A stretch of DNA of 64,000 nt from Maylandia zebra (Eukaryota > Chordata > Actinopteri > Cichliformes > Cichlidae): positions 41,109,623-41,173,622 of the forward strand of contig NC_135172.1 in NCBI RefSeq assembly GCF_041146795.1, in the 5' to 3' direction. How positions within the stretch are numbered: the stretch's first letter is position 1; each line of letters starts with the position of its first letter. The notes beneath the pieces were generated by a model that was not told the DNA's origin, did not search any database, and was given only the letters and a program-made list of their open reading frames with translations. The translations under genes were made by a program, and so were the position numbers. Shown here piece after piece: positions 37,276 through 63,397 of this stretch.

Positions 37276-38628
37276 CACTCAACAAAAATATAAACGCAAC
37301 ACCTTTGTTACCGCTCCCATTCCCCATGGGATGGACGTAGAGACCTAAAATTCATTCCAGATACACAATATAACCATCCCTCCCAAACAGTGGTCACAAA
37401 TCAGTCCAAATGTGTGGTAGTGGGCACATCTGCTATATTGAGATAATCCATCCCACCTCACAGGTGTGCCACATCAGGATGCTGATCTGACATCATGAGT
37501 AGTGCACAGGTGTACCTCAGACTGCCCACAACAAAAGGCCACCCTGGAATGTGCAGTTTTTTGCGCTATTGGGGGTCTGGGGACCCAGAACCGGTCAGTA
37601 TCTGGTGTGACCACCATTTGCCTCATGCAGTGCAACACATCGTCGCATGGAGTCTATCAGATTGTCAATTGTGGCCTGTGGAATGTTGGTCCACTCCACT
37701 TCAATGGCTGTGCGAGGTTGTTGGATATTCGTGGGAACTGGTACACGCTGTCGTATACGCCGGTCAGGCATATCCCGAACATGCTCAATGAGTGACATGT
37801 CCGGTGAGTATGCTGGCCATGCAAGAACTGGGACATTCTCAGCTGCCATCTGCCCTGAACAATGTGAACCATGATTCATCCGTGAAGCGCACACCTCTCC
37901 AACGTGCCAGACGCCATCGAATGTGAGCATTTGCCCACACAAGTCTGTTACGGCGACGAGCTGGAGTCAGGTCAAGACCCCGATGAGGACGACGGGCATG
38001 CAGTTGAGCGTCCCTGAGACGGTTTCTGACAGTTTGTGCAGAAATTGTTTGGTTGTGCAAACCAATTGTTCCAGCAGCTGTCTGGGTGGCTGGTCTCAGA
38101 CGATCTTGGAGGTGAACCTGCTGGATGTGGAGGTCCTGGGCTGGTGTGGTTACACGAGGTCTGCGGTTGTGAGGCCGGTTGGATGTGCTGCCATATTCTC
38201 TGAAACGCCTGTGGAGACGGCTTATGGTTGAGAAATGAACATTCAATGCACGGGCGACAGATCTGGTTGACATTCCTGCTGTCAGCATGCCAATTGCACG
38301 CTCCCTCATTGCTTGTGGCATCTGTGACATTTTGCTGTGAGACAAAACTGCACATTCCAGGGTGGCCTTTTGTTGTGGGCAGTCTGAGGTACACCTGTGC
38401 ACTACTCATGATGTCAGATCAGCATCCTGATGTGGCACACCTGTGAGGTGGGATGGATTATCTCAATATAGCAGATGTTCCCACTACCACACATTTGGAC
38501 TGATTTGTGACCACTGTTTGGGAGGGATGGTTATATTGTGTATCTGGAATGAATTTTAGGTCTCTACGTCCATCCCATGGGGAATGGGAGCAGTAACAAA
38601 GGTGTTGCGTTTATATTTTTGTTGAGTG
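37276..38628 (-). mobile_element. Tc1-like transposon with 285-bp inverted repeats, internally deleted
   Basis: The ends are cactcaacaaaaatataaac at 37276 and its reverse complement at 38628, flanked by TA at 37274-37275 and 38629-38630 (the Tc1/mariner target duplication). Inverted repeats span 37276-37560 and 38344-38628. By eye they differ at only about two positions and have no net length change. The 1353-bp element encodes a broken transposase on the minus strand. The near-identical repeats indicate recent insertion or recent correction. Confidence 0.92.
37595..38330 (-). pseudogene. Tc1-type transposase, central region deleted
   Basis: The N-terminal part (38330-37839) starts MSQMPQAMRERAIGML with two helix-turn-helix DNA-binding domains (STRSVARALNVHFSTISRLH, then the QTVRNRLRDAQL region). 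It enters the catalytic core at RFTDESWFTLF. The frame then stops. The C-terminal part resumes in another frame at about 37870 with ENVPVLAWPAYSPDMSLIEH and TNIPQATIDNLIDSM, ending at 37595. The DD34E triad would be incomplete because the middle of the core, including the second aspartate region, is missing at the junction. It should be inactive. Confidence 0.88.
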
Positions 38629-39799
38629 TATAAAAATGTTGCTGTTTCTGTTAAGAACATTTTAGTCCTAATGATCTATAAGTGTCCAGAAGCTATCGCA
38701 GGTAAGCTCATACGGAAAAAAGGGAAAAAATCAGCATAAAAATCAATAAAAATAAACAAATAAATAAATTTCAATAAAAGAAGCAAAGCATTTAAAGAGC
38801 AAATAGAGGAAGCGTCCACACTCACAAAAGGGGAGGAGTTACTGCACAAAAGGGGGAGGTGTTATGACCAACAGAGCCCTGTTAGATCTTTAAGATATGA
38901 TGTGGTCTGATCATTCATGACTTTCTGGTGTGTTCAGGCAAGGTATCATTTGTTGTCAGTACAGGTGTTCCACAAGTATCGCTTCTCACTTTTATTTACC
39001 ATATAAACACTTTTATCACTGCCACCCTAAACTCTGATGATACGGTTTCATATATCACTAGCTCTTCCCTTGATCTGGCCTTTTTTTAACCAAATAGGTC
39101 ATACACACATTTAAAACAAGCACAATAAAAGAGACAACAGTGCAACGGTTGTGAAAGGAAAAAGATGAAAAAATCCAAAAAGAATAGAATAAGTATATTA
39201 CAACATGGTCTTAGGTTGTAAGATACACTTAATTGTTGTTAAGGTGACATAGTTGAGGTAAATCGTGCAATCCTGTCCCCCCCCCAACATCCCCCAAAAT
39301 CAACCCCACCTGAGGATGGCTTGTTTCACCTGCATGGAGTGCTCTTTTGACTGCATGTTGTCTGTTCACAGCAAAATCTTCCAAATGCAAGAACCACACG
39401 TCAAATCAAGTCCAGGCCTTTTATCTTATGCCACGAGACCTCCGACGTGTTGATATGAAAATGACTATGCACATTTGGAGGTACTAAATTGTTATGGAAT
39501 CAGCTGTTCCAGGTCAAATCATGGAGAGTTGATTGGAGTAGGTACTAATGGAAAAGGGTCTATAGAGCCCCAAACATAAGCAATAGGGTAGGATTCTCTT
39601 GTAAAGAGAAATGAAACCAACAAAACCAAGGCCACTACAGCCTCCTAAAGCTTTACTAGCAATATAAGATAACTCTCACCCCTCCATACCCCCTGCTCCC
39701 CCCCACCACTGGTCCTGCAACTGATGTAGGAAAAAAAAAACATAAAATAAAAGTGGTGCAGATATGTGCATGTATGTGTACGTGTTGTGTGCAGGCAGG

Positions 39800-40115
39800 T
39801 GTGGTGGTAAGGAGGACCGAATGTGAGGGAAACACAGCTGGGACAAATAAGGGCTGACGAACCAAGGGAAGCAAAACCGGATACATTAACATGAGACACG
39901 GACTTTCAAAGTAAAACAGGAAACATAACACAGAAATGCTGACTTGACAAGGGGCGACGGCTGACAGGGGAGAGGGACTATAGAACACAGAGACATAAAC
40001 AATAAGACAGAGAACTCTAACAAAGAAACCAAAAGACTAGAAATGATAAAGAATATCAAATTCAAAGTTCAATAATAATGAAAACTCAAAACTCTGGGTT
40101 GATGACCCAGGTCTC
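39800..40115. repeat. Dispersed repeat family, copy 1
   Basis: Shares ordered blocks with 44060-44312 in the same orientation: aacacagctg, then gagacac.gac.ttcaaagtaaaacaggaaa, an A-rich middle, and a closing actcaaaac.ctg.gt.a.gaccca. No reading frame is recognised. The class is unknown; the ends of the second copy hint at a DNA transposon. Confidence 0.5.
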
Positions 40116-41894
40116 CTAACAGTACAGGTTACAGAAGTGCAGCACGTTGACTTGAGCAAATACTCAAAACTGCCACTGAACAAAAAGTATGGAAGTGTGA
40201 CGCTTATGTATTGAAAAAAAGAGACTGAAGAATGGAAAAGTTGGAAAAGTCAAGGGGAGCAACTGTCTCCGTCTCCTGTCACATCCCGACCAAACTGGAA
40301 GAGATGTGATAGGAGGCCATTTTTAATCTTCAGTCTGCTTTTGATACCTTTCATCAAACATAAGTTTGTCCATTGTTTCATTGACTGTTTCACAGAGCGC
40401 TGTGTTTCATCACAGCTGATTCTTTCCTAATTCATCACATTATCTTATGTAATAATCAAAAAATGCTCAGTTTCTGTTACATTTAAACATAGTAGTTACA
40501 ATATCTGGTTACAGGAGATTAGCCATTTGTCATTTGTCTGTCTGAAAGATAGACAAATATATATTCTGAATATATTCTGAAAGATTTGGTTTTTTCAATG
40601 TGAAAGACACATGCAATGTATTTCCATGCGTAAGAATGTGAGTAATAGTCTTTAACAAGGAAACTCATGATGCTGGGTTTCAGTTTTGCAACTTCCTGTT
40701 TTATTTTTGTAATTCTTAATGAAATTACACTGTGGTAACCTTCACCTTCCTTTTGGATTAATCACTTACACTGAGTAACCCCACCTGTGTTGTCTCTCAT
40801 ACCTGTTTCCAATAAGAGATCAGCCTCTTTATGAGAGAACAACCTTCAGCTTTTTTGATCTGTGGCCTTAATAAACACTTTTCTAAGTGTTTCTAAGAGC
40901 CTTTCACGGAGTAAGTCACTAGTTTTAGGCCATATTGAATAAAGATAAAGTCCATTTTGTAAACTCTCACGTCAGAAAAGACATTTAAACTGAATGTATG
41001 TACCATGGTCACATATACACACACCAGTGTTGTTAACCACTATTCACGAGTTTATGCAGAAAGTTCACAGCCATGGATGTGAAAATGACAAAAGACAAAG
41101 ATGTGGGGTCAAATTTTCTTTCTTCTTCTTCTTCTTTTTTTTTTTTTGTAAATAACATACACAAATCTTTACAATGATAAAAGACGTTGTAGATTCTCAA
41201 TCCAGTCAGGGACCACAGAATTGTGCAAGCCCTGTAAGAGGAAATTCAGAAACAGTTCAATGCTTTGTCTAACAACTGCACTTCTAGGGAATAACAGCTA
41301 CACAATTGTGAGGTTAAAAATGGCTCTATGATTAGAAGACACTTGGGAGATTTCTGGGAAAACAGCAGGTCTCCTTGTCCCGGCCTCCATCTAATCAAAA
41401 CTGCAAATCTGAGAGTGAATAAGAGCCTTGTAAGAACCACTCTCTGGTGTTGATGATAATAAAAATCTGTTAAGTTACAAAGTTCTTTCCAAGGCACGGA
41501 ATAGAAAGATCATAAAATTAGGAATAAGAACAAACAATACAGTTTAACATGCAAGCTTGGAAACAATTTTTTTTAAAAAGCGTAAAAAGAAATAAAGCAG
41601 ATTAGTAAAATAAACCAAATCTTTCCCTTTTAGTTTACAGCTCCCTCAGAAATACATAAAACATCTCTGGCCAAGGTCATCAAGCTTTAAGGAGGATCTT
41701 ATGCACCCGAGGGGTCAAAATCTGAATATGTTTTTAATTATTATATAAATTCTTCATCTTGTTAAAGTCTTCTTGAGATTTAAAATGTCTTTTTAAAACA
41801 GACCACTTCTAATCATAAACCATCACAAATGTAGCTTCACAGATGACAAACATGCAAACATAACTTTAAGAGCAGTCACAAGACCAAAAGGAAT

Positions 41895-41980
41895 ACAAAC
41901 CCAATTCCAAAAAAGTTGTATAATGTGGACGTGATAAATCTAAATAGAAAAAATGCAATTGTTTAGCCAGGCTGGCATAG
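41895..41980. repeat. Interspersed repeat fragment
   Basis: The motif acccaattccaaaaaagttg starts a short block that I recall as a recurrent end sequence of a teleost interspersed repeat. Only one end is present here and there is no coding content. Identification is from memory only. Confidence 0.3.
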
Positions 41981-43227
41981 AGTCAGAGCCTTGTTGAGGC
42001 AAGCACTCATTTAACCTTAACTAGCAATGACTCCATGAATAACCTTTACCCTTTACAAGTGGTCCACGTTGCTAAGTGGCTCTTTCCACCGATTGCTTTT
42101 ATTTTTATACATCTCTGTTTGGGCCGGTTCCTGCAGACACACACCTGCATGTCCAAAGAGCATAATGAGGTTTTTGCTCTCACAGCATTTTAAAAATGTT
42201 CATTCTGTTGAAACTCTGCATTAGTATCCAGCTCTGACAATTTCACTTCCTTGTTTTTCCAAGAAAACAAGGTGTGGTATAGTTAAACTTTTTCTCTTTT
42301 TTAGTCAATTTTGGCTGGAAGCATGCAGATTTAAAGGAACCAGTCCAAGCAGAGATAAAACATATTCCAAGTTTTACCTTGGAAACCAGTTCTTTAATGT
42401 GTGAATGACAAATTCTGATTAATACAGCGTGTGCCATGTTCCCGCACTGGTTGGCCTCATTTTCTTACGGTCTCTGAGTCTAGGAAGGAGCCCCGGGGTT
42501 CCCACTCCTTGGCCCTGTGTCTCTTCAGAGTGGTAATCAGTCCCTAGTGGGTTTCCTGTGCTGTTCTAAGCGCTCTATTTGAGTGTTCTTGTCTCTCTGG
42601 TTTCTGGTGTTTCATGAGTTTCTGAAAAGCAGTTCAGGCCTCAGAATCTTTTATCTGTCCTTGTTGAGCTAGTCATTTCCTGTTGAACCCTCCAGTGGGT
42701 GACTCGCGTGCCTGCCCATCCTCCTATTACCCTCATCTACCACCCCAAAGCAAACCAGTGACTCTGTATAATCATCCTTCCCACACATCTCCAGGTGTGG
42801 AACCTCGCTCACCTTGCATGACTCGCCTTGTGGATTCTTTAATAGTCTCACCTGGTCTAACCAAACTCTGCTCTCTCCCGGTGAGATCTCCCTCCATCCT
42901 GTCCAATCTCCCAGCTGTCCTCGCTGACATCCCCTCCTGTGCTTGTTTTCCTTGAGCTAAAGAAACTGTTGAACCGTATCACTGGAAAGGGGCTCAAACT
43001 CACTTCTCTTTGGCTCTTAAAAACCAAAAAAACCAAAAACATGTTCTGTTCAATGTTATTGAAATGCTAGAATTACTAGAAGTCGAATAATGCTTAATCT
43101 ATTTTAATCACAATAGGACCAGGTGACTCATTCACTGAATCTGTAACCTGTAATATTTTATTAACACACTAAAAAGTCTCGGCGTGTTTTTCGGATGTAT
43201 TGGCTGAAAACTTTGAATTTATTGCAG

Positions 43228-43420
43228 GTCGTTTTTACAAATAAGCAGCCTGACCTCAGCAACCTTTAAATCAGACGTGGTCAAAAGGATCATTGTGAAA
43301 GCCTGCAGTGTTAACTCTTGTAAACATTCCAGCATGGACTTGGGGTCAAATTCCACGTTAACATTTTTCCAGTGGCTCTCTGTGCTCAGCACTTCTACTT
43401 TGGCTAATAGAGAAGGAGAC
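43228..43420 (+). other. Orphan exon-like open segment
   Basis: A TTGCAG acceptor and a strong GTAAGT donor bracket 193 nt with one open frame: VVKRIIVKACSVNSCKHSS, then MDLGSNSTLTFF. The cysteines and the CSV..C pattern are loosely reminiscent of integrin alpha stalk segments. The similarity is weak and no partner exons were found nearby. It may be a lone exon of an unrecognised gene, a pseudogene remnant or chance. Confidence 0.25.
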
Positions 43421-43869
43421 GTAAGTAAATATTTTATTTACTTTTATCGCACTGTTCCAATCATAAAACAGACTTTGAATACGCAGTGATTGTAATTATC
43501 CTTCTGCTCAACATGTTTATGTGAAAGTTGGATTGAAGGAATGATAATGTTAAAAAAAACATGTTTTAAAGCATTTAAATGTGAATTAAAACTGTACATT
43601 TAGTGTTTTAATAAAATATGGTTAATAAGGACGTTTTACTTTTGATCATTACTGTTTTAATTAATATTTTAAATTAACATTTTACTGTTTTATTGGATTG
43701 AGTTACACTTTAGAATTCATTTTAGTACTTGTACTGTTTTATTATTTATCATTTCTTATTTTAATGTTGTCTTATTGTATCCCTGTTTTGGTTCTTTCTG
43801 GAGATGTTCCTGTTTAAATTTGTTTACTTGAAAAACTCTTTATATAATTTTTTATATGACAAAATTTGT

Positions 43870-44311
43870 CATGGACAGGGAGCAACTAAAACCTAGACTG
43901 GGAAAAACTAATGAACAAACCTGAAAACATAAGGACATGGAGAATAGCGAGCAGAGAGCCGCGGAGGTTTACCAAATTACACAGACGAGCTGACAACAAA
44001 CAAATAGACAGGCACACACTATAAATACACACAAGGTAACGAGGGAATGACACGCCAAAGGGGAACACAGCTGAACCTAATTAGACACAACGAGACACAG
44101 ACCTTCAAAGTAAAACAGGAAATTCACAAACTGTTCAACACAAACTCGGGGACACAAACAGAGCACGGGGGGGGGGGGAGAACACATTTAGGAATAATAA
44201 AACACTAAAAATACAAGAACTAAACGCTAAGAACTAATACAAAATCAGGAGAAACTAGAAAATAATAACAATAAACTCAAAACGCTGCGTCAGCGACCCA
44301 GAACCGTGACA
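43870..44311. repeat. Dispersed repeat family, copy 2, with poly-G run
   Basis: It begins gtcatggacagg and ends aaccgtgac, which are roughly inverted relative to each other (gtcatgg versus gtcacgg). The right 250 bp matches the blocks in the 39800-40115 copy. A 12-base G run sits at 44167-44178. No coding capacity is seen. A non-autonomous DNA element is possible but unproven. Confidence 0.5.
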
Positions 44312-45419
44312 AAATTAACAAAAACATTTCCATAGAAGTTTTATTTCTTCTCTTTGTATATATTTTCTGTTTACTTGTAAACCCATCTGTTAGTGAGAGC
44401 CACTACAGTCACAATAAGAGGATATTCTCACCTGCAGTAATTCATATTTAGCAGTTCAGCTCTGTTCAGGGACCTAAATCATTAATGCTATCATCTGATG
44501 TAAGTTTAGGATGTGGCAGTAAGATCATCTGATCTCCCAGAATTCAGTTTAAACTTGAATCCATGCCTTCCTTAAACTAATATTTGTTTGATTAATGTGT
44601 CCGCTGGCTTCAAATCAACTTGATAAAACTTTTTTTGTAATCGTGGGTGCAGCTTTCATCTTGTTTCAAACGTCCGTGAGACTCATTGGTTCTGAACTTT
44701 GACCTGACTTTTTCTTTGTCTTTTTTTGTTTTAGTTTTGAATTCTGAACCAAGATTACAAAAGATTACAAGATTACACAACACAGCACCCAGTGATGAAA
44801 CAGCACTTCTTGTTTTTCACTGCCATGCCTCAGCCAGAGATATATGTTAAAATCATATGAATGTCTGAGTGTCTTTTGAATGACAAAATTGTTCACGTGC
44901 ACAGGAATCAGGCAAATGAACATGTCCTGAATCAATTTACTTGTGTTTATATAGTGCCAATCTCCAGATTCCAGATGCTTTATTTTGAAAGGCTGCGAAC
45001 ACTACTCAGTGATAGTGGGGAGGAAGAACGGCCCACTATTTAACAGGACAAAACTGTCAGAAAAACCACCCGTTTTTCATCTGTAGAAAATCAGATTGAA
45101 CGTGTAGAAGTGGATTAAACTAACAGCATGAGTAATACAGTGTATCACACAGGGATCTTTTGCTGTAGATTTCACCATATCTCTCTTCCCCTCACTCCTT
45201 CCCCCTCCTCTGCCCTTTGTTCTGAACCTTTTCAGAGCAAATTACCTCACTGAGCTGAAGACTAAGATCGTCCCGCCTCCCCCGAGAAAAACACATTTCC
45301 TCTTCTCCACTTCTAGAATTAGTGTCTCAATTTCACATCATAAATAGCACTTAAATGAAGTTGTTACTTTAATTATATACCTATGTCCACCTGAAAGCAA
45401 AAATGTGACGATGGTAGAG

Positions 45420-45910
45420 AGAAAGAACTCCCATATAACAGGAAGAGGCCAACACCAGGGAGGGGCAGCCATGTGCTGCATACAAAGAGAGAAGGACGCA
45501 AACTTCAGGAGCGTGAACGCAAAAGTTAATGACATTTAGTGAAAGTGTACAAATCCATGACGAGTATAAAGAGGGTAATAGAGGAAAATGCGCACTGCAC
45601 CATGGGAAGTCTTACAGTAGTCTGAGCCTATATCAGGATAATAACACTGAGCCCAAACTCGACCTCTGTCAAAAAGTGAAGATTTAAGGCCGATTTAAAT
45701 CCTGTCCTGAATCAAAACTGAGAGCTGGTTCCACAGGAGGAGGGCCCGAGGAAGAACCACAGTGTGAGAGTGAAGCACTCTACTGTCATATGAAGTATTT
45801 AAGCTATGATGTGGCCTGATTGTAGAACTTTGTGTGAAAGATGAAGCATTTTAATTAAGTTCTGAATTTAATAGACATCCAGTGAAAAGAAGCTAATATC
45901 AGACAAATAC
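45420..45910. repeat. Unclassified dispersed repeat fragment
   Basis: The opening aagaactcccatataacagg and the later ttaaggccgatttaaatcc resemble blocks within 29440-29780. A block near 45793 resembles 38895. These shared blocks suggest one repeat family with at least three degraded copies in the window. Confidence 0.35.
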
Positions 45911-46503
45911 AATCTCTCCACAGTGAAACTCACTGTGGACTTTCAGGGTTGAGTTAAAGTTTTAGGGTTAGAGCAGAAATAACAAATAATATTTGCTTGT
46001 TTTTTTTAAGCATCACCTGTTTCCTGATTATTTTTTTGTGTGTGCAAATTAAAGAAGGCAGAATTCCACAATGGCTGAGATAAAAACTCACACAGCTTTA
46101 CAAATAAGATGTAAATGATGTTTATGAAAATGTACGCCTGTGTATATACACACAGTGTCAGTCGTTGATCTTCACTTTTGTATGTGCCAGATTTCTGTTC
46201 CTTGAGGTTTTCACAGGCACTATTCTCTTTCTAAGTGCTTTTGATAGCAATATAAAGATTAATATCCACTATTTGTGATTTTCTATAATTCCTTCACTAC
46301 CATTCTTTACTAGAAAGAAAAAGGAACAAGATTTAGATTGTCTCCATGCTCAGAATTGACTCAAATCATTCATTCATATTGTCATTAAAGGACAAGAAAG
46401 CACTTTGACTTTTTGACTTATGATCAGCTTTCATTTCTCATTTTCATGTCAACATTCCCAGCAACTAAAGTTTCTCATCACTTTCTTTTCTCTCATTTGT
46501 AGT

Positions 46504-50343
<3,840 letters not shown>

Positions 50344-50356
50344 TAAAAAAATCACC

Positions 50357-50362
50357 AATAAA
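50357..50362 (+). terminator. qprt: qprt polyadenylation signal
   Basis: A consensus AATAAA lies only 14 bases after the stop codon. This would give a very short 3' UTR unless a later signal is used. Confidence 0.6.
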
Positions 50363-50605
50363 ACATTTCTAATAATATGCCAGACTGTGGAAAATGTGAT
50401 TGTTGTGTTAACACGTTAATACTTTCCAAGAAAGACTGCATTTAAAGTCGTCTGCGTTTGAGGCATCTTGTTTGCTTACTCTTTATTTCTCTGTGGTAAG
50501 GATCAGCGATGAGCCTAAAATTATGTTGCACTCTGCACAGTGTTGTAGGCCAAAGGAAAAGTCTTTCAGATCTCAAATACAATATGTCTGATTTTTTTTT
50601 TTTTT

Positions 50606-50647
50606 TAATATTTCCTGTATTGCATTAATGCAATACAGGAAATATTA
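50606..50647. repeat. 42-bp perfect palindrome without spacer
   Basis: The two 21-base arms meet at the centre ATTAAT of TTGCATTAATGCAA and match perfectly, with outer ends TAATATTTCC and GGAAATATTA. A T-tract of about 15 bases precedes it. It is about 260 bp downstream of the qprt stop codon. No gene or known element explains it. Confidence 0.9.
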
Positions 50648-50937
50648 CAGCCCAACTGTTACATTCATTACCCCAAATTTCTCAGAGAACCAAAGAGCAA
50701 AAGAACTTTGTTAAAGTCCAGAATATTATATCCCTAACAGTAGAAACAGTAGAAACAGTAGAAGCCGAAGGAACTGCGCCGTGAATGCAGGATAAAGATG
50801 AATGAAACTGTTTGAAGTTAAGAAGCAGTAAGATGGATTCTCCTTGCACGCTTAATAGTGCTGAGTGGTAGAAGTAAAGACAAAAGTCTCCTAAATGCCA
50901 GGCAGTAGACCAGACCACCGAGAGACAAGTTTCAAAT

Positions 50938-52070
50938 TCACATTCAAATTTTATTTGTCACACACACAACCATACACAGTATGACATGAGGTGAAATGCT
51001 TGTACCTGTGCAATGCAATGCCCGACCATTAAATGACAGTGGTTTTACAGTATTTACAATTTACAGGTTATACAAAATTTACAGATTTAACTTAGAAATT
51101 TACAGTAAAAAAATGTGCAAATAGCAGAAAGAGATTATAAATTATAGGAAGTGTGCATGAAGAAAAACCAGAGTGCGTGTGGTGATGTGATGTGTGTGGG
51201 AGAGTCCAGTCCTACACCTGGTTCAGGGCCCGAATAGCCTGCTGTTCCCAAACCAGGTGGAGATGTTTCCCGTCAGGACGCTCTCGATGGTGCAGGAGTA
51301 AAAGTAAAAGTTCTTGAGCACCTTCAGTGGCAGATAGAAGTCTCTGAGTCTTCTGAGGAAGGAGAGACGCTGACGGGCTTTCTTAACCAGGGTGTTGATG
51401 TGACAGCACCATGACAGGTCCTGAGTGATGTGGACACCCAGGTATCGGAAACTGTCCACTCTCTGCACTGGCGTGCCACTGATGATGAGGGGCTTGTAAT
51501 TCCTCGCCTGCTTTGTAGTGAAGTCCACGATCAGCTCCTTAGATTGCTGACGTTTAGGAGGAGGTTATTCTCCTGGCACCAGGTCTCCAGGTTCCTAATC
51601 TCCTCCAGGTAGGCCGTCTCGATGTTGTCGGAGATCAGGCCCACAACAGCAGTGTCGTCAGCTAACTTGACAATGGAGGTGGTGTCTGATGTGGCTACAC
51701 AGTCATAAGTGTACAGTGAGTACAGCAGGGGGCTTAAAACACAGCCCTGAGGTGCTCCAGTGCTGAGTGAGATGGAGGGGGAGACTTGTTTTCCCACCCT
51801 CACTGATTGGGGTCTGTCTGTGAGGAAGTTGAGGATCCACTGACACAGTGATGAGCTGAGTCCTAGATCCGTCAACTTGGTGAAAAGCTTAGAGGGAATT
51901 ATTGTGTTGAATGCTGAACTGTAGTCCACGAACAGCATCCTAACATAATTCCCTCTGCCAGTGTCCAGGTGACTCAGGGATGTGTGGAGCAGGTGAGATA
52001 TGGCATCGTCTGTGGAACGATTAGTCCGGTAAGCAAGCTGAAGTGGGTCGATGGTGGCAGGAAGTGAAGA
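50938..52070 (-). mobile_element. Rex1/CR1-like LINE, 5'-truncated and frame-broken
   Basis: On the minus strand the reverse transcriptase starts near 52070 ([17 protein letters not shown]) and continues with [41 protein letters not shown] and [12 protein letters not shown] frameshift near 51531 moves to the frame at 51528-51223 with DSFRYLGVHITQDLSW and FLRRLRDFYLP. The usual FADD box reads LADD. The 3' UTR reaches 50938. It is related to, but a different copy from, the LINE at 31291-32778. Confidence 0.78.
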
Positions 52071-53272
52071 AGAAGTTTGTTTTGCATCTCGTCGTTAGCA
52101 CAAGAGCATTTGGATGCTATTATGATACTTAATATCATATGATTATATTTACAAAGATGCACTCAGAAGGACCAGTTAAATTTCAAGCTTGTAGCTGGTG
52201 GCGACTCCTCTATTTAAAAAAAATAATCCTTATTATAGACATGCATGTTGGAAAATGAACCCTCTTTATTTATAATCTGTGACCCCTTTAAAGTCTTTGC
52301 TGATCAGTTTAAAGTGTTTAAAATTGTATTTTATACAGGATGGAGTTATTTGTTTTTATTCAAAGTCTCTGCTGTGTCAAAACAGCGGTAATTCAAAGTG
52401 AGCTCTATGGGCGGGTCAGCCTGCACCACACGAGCGTGTCGTGTCCCTGTTTCTCAGCCAGATCGCCCCTCATGACTCAAACTCCATGTGATGAGAACAA
52501 TTTGTGTTTACTAGTTTTATATATATTTAAAAACAACCTGAAAGCTTACTTGTAAACAAATATTTTATACTATGGAACAGTTTATGCAGCTTTTACTTTC
52601 AAGTTTCAAAGAGAACAGCAGGCTGTTCTTACAAGTTTTTCCACAAGTTCCTCATTTTTATCTAAACACCACCCACCACGATTTTAAAACCTTCTTATGC
52701 ATTTATGGTGCTGTAGCTGTAAACAGCAATCACTGTGTGGACGTGGAAAGCTTTCACACACTTCATTTACTATATTTAAAAAATATATATTTTAAACCTG
52801 AAAAACAAAAAGCAGAAATCCAATAAAATAAAAATGTTAAGAAGTCCTTGAAGGAAATTACTGTGCTGACTCCTATTCTGTTTAGTTTCTTTTGTTGACT
52901 CAGTAGACTGAATAACCGCAAACCGGTTGTAGCTGTTTTGTTCAAAAGACTCGGCTGGAGCTCTTCTGAAAACATTTAGATCTAATTTATGAGGGGTCCA
53001 GGGTCCTAGCTCATCAATCAAGAGCTATTTCTACTTTTTTCCATCTTTTTTCCCTTCAATAAAATTCTCACATTTCTTTTTAAAGAAGTGAAAAGTGAAG
53101 GATTTAAGGAATTGCCGAAAAAAGAGGAAGCAGGAAGCGAAGATAAACACTTTGTCGAGCGCACTGTCGTGAGAAATTTGTCTCTACCACCTGTTACGGA
53201 AACGCCCTTCACAGGAAGTATTGCACAGGCACATGCTTGAAGAAACTTCAGCAGCAGTGTTAGACCTGAAAG
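52071..53272. other. Upstream region of the integrin gene
   Basis: This AT-rich stretch has no recognised gene. It should hold the promoter and 5' UTR of the integrin alpha gene, since the signal-peptide exon begins at 53273. No TATA box or defined factor site could be assigned with confidence. Confidence 0.4.

Positions 53273-63397
<10,125 letters not shown>

Larger units (their letters stand above)
38631..46503. other. Gene-poor interval between the retroelement nest and qprt
   Basis: Apart from the repeats and the exon-like segment listed separately, I recognise no gene in this 7.9 kb. The open frames are short and AT-rich and show no domain. A short stretch near 38881-38920 (gatatgatgtggtctgat) resembles 45793-45830, which suggests shared repeat ancestry. 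The interval would hold any upstream promoter of qprt, but no specific site was identified. Confidence 0.5.
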
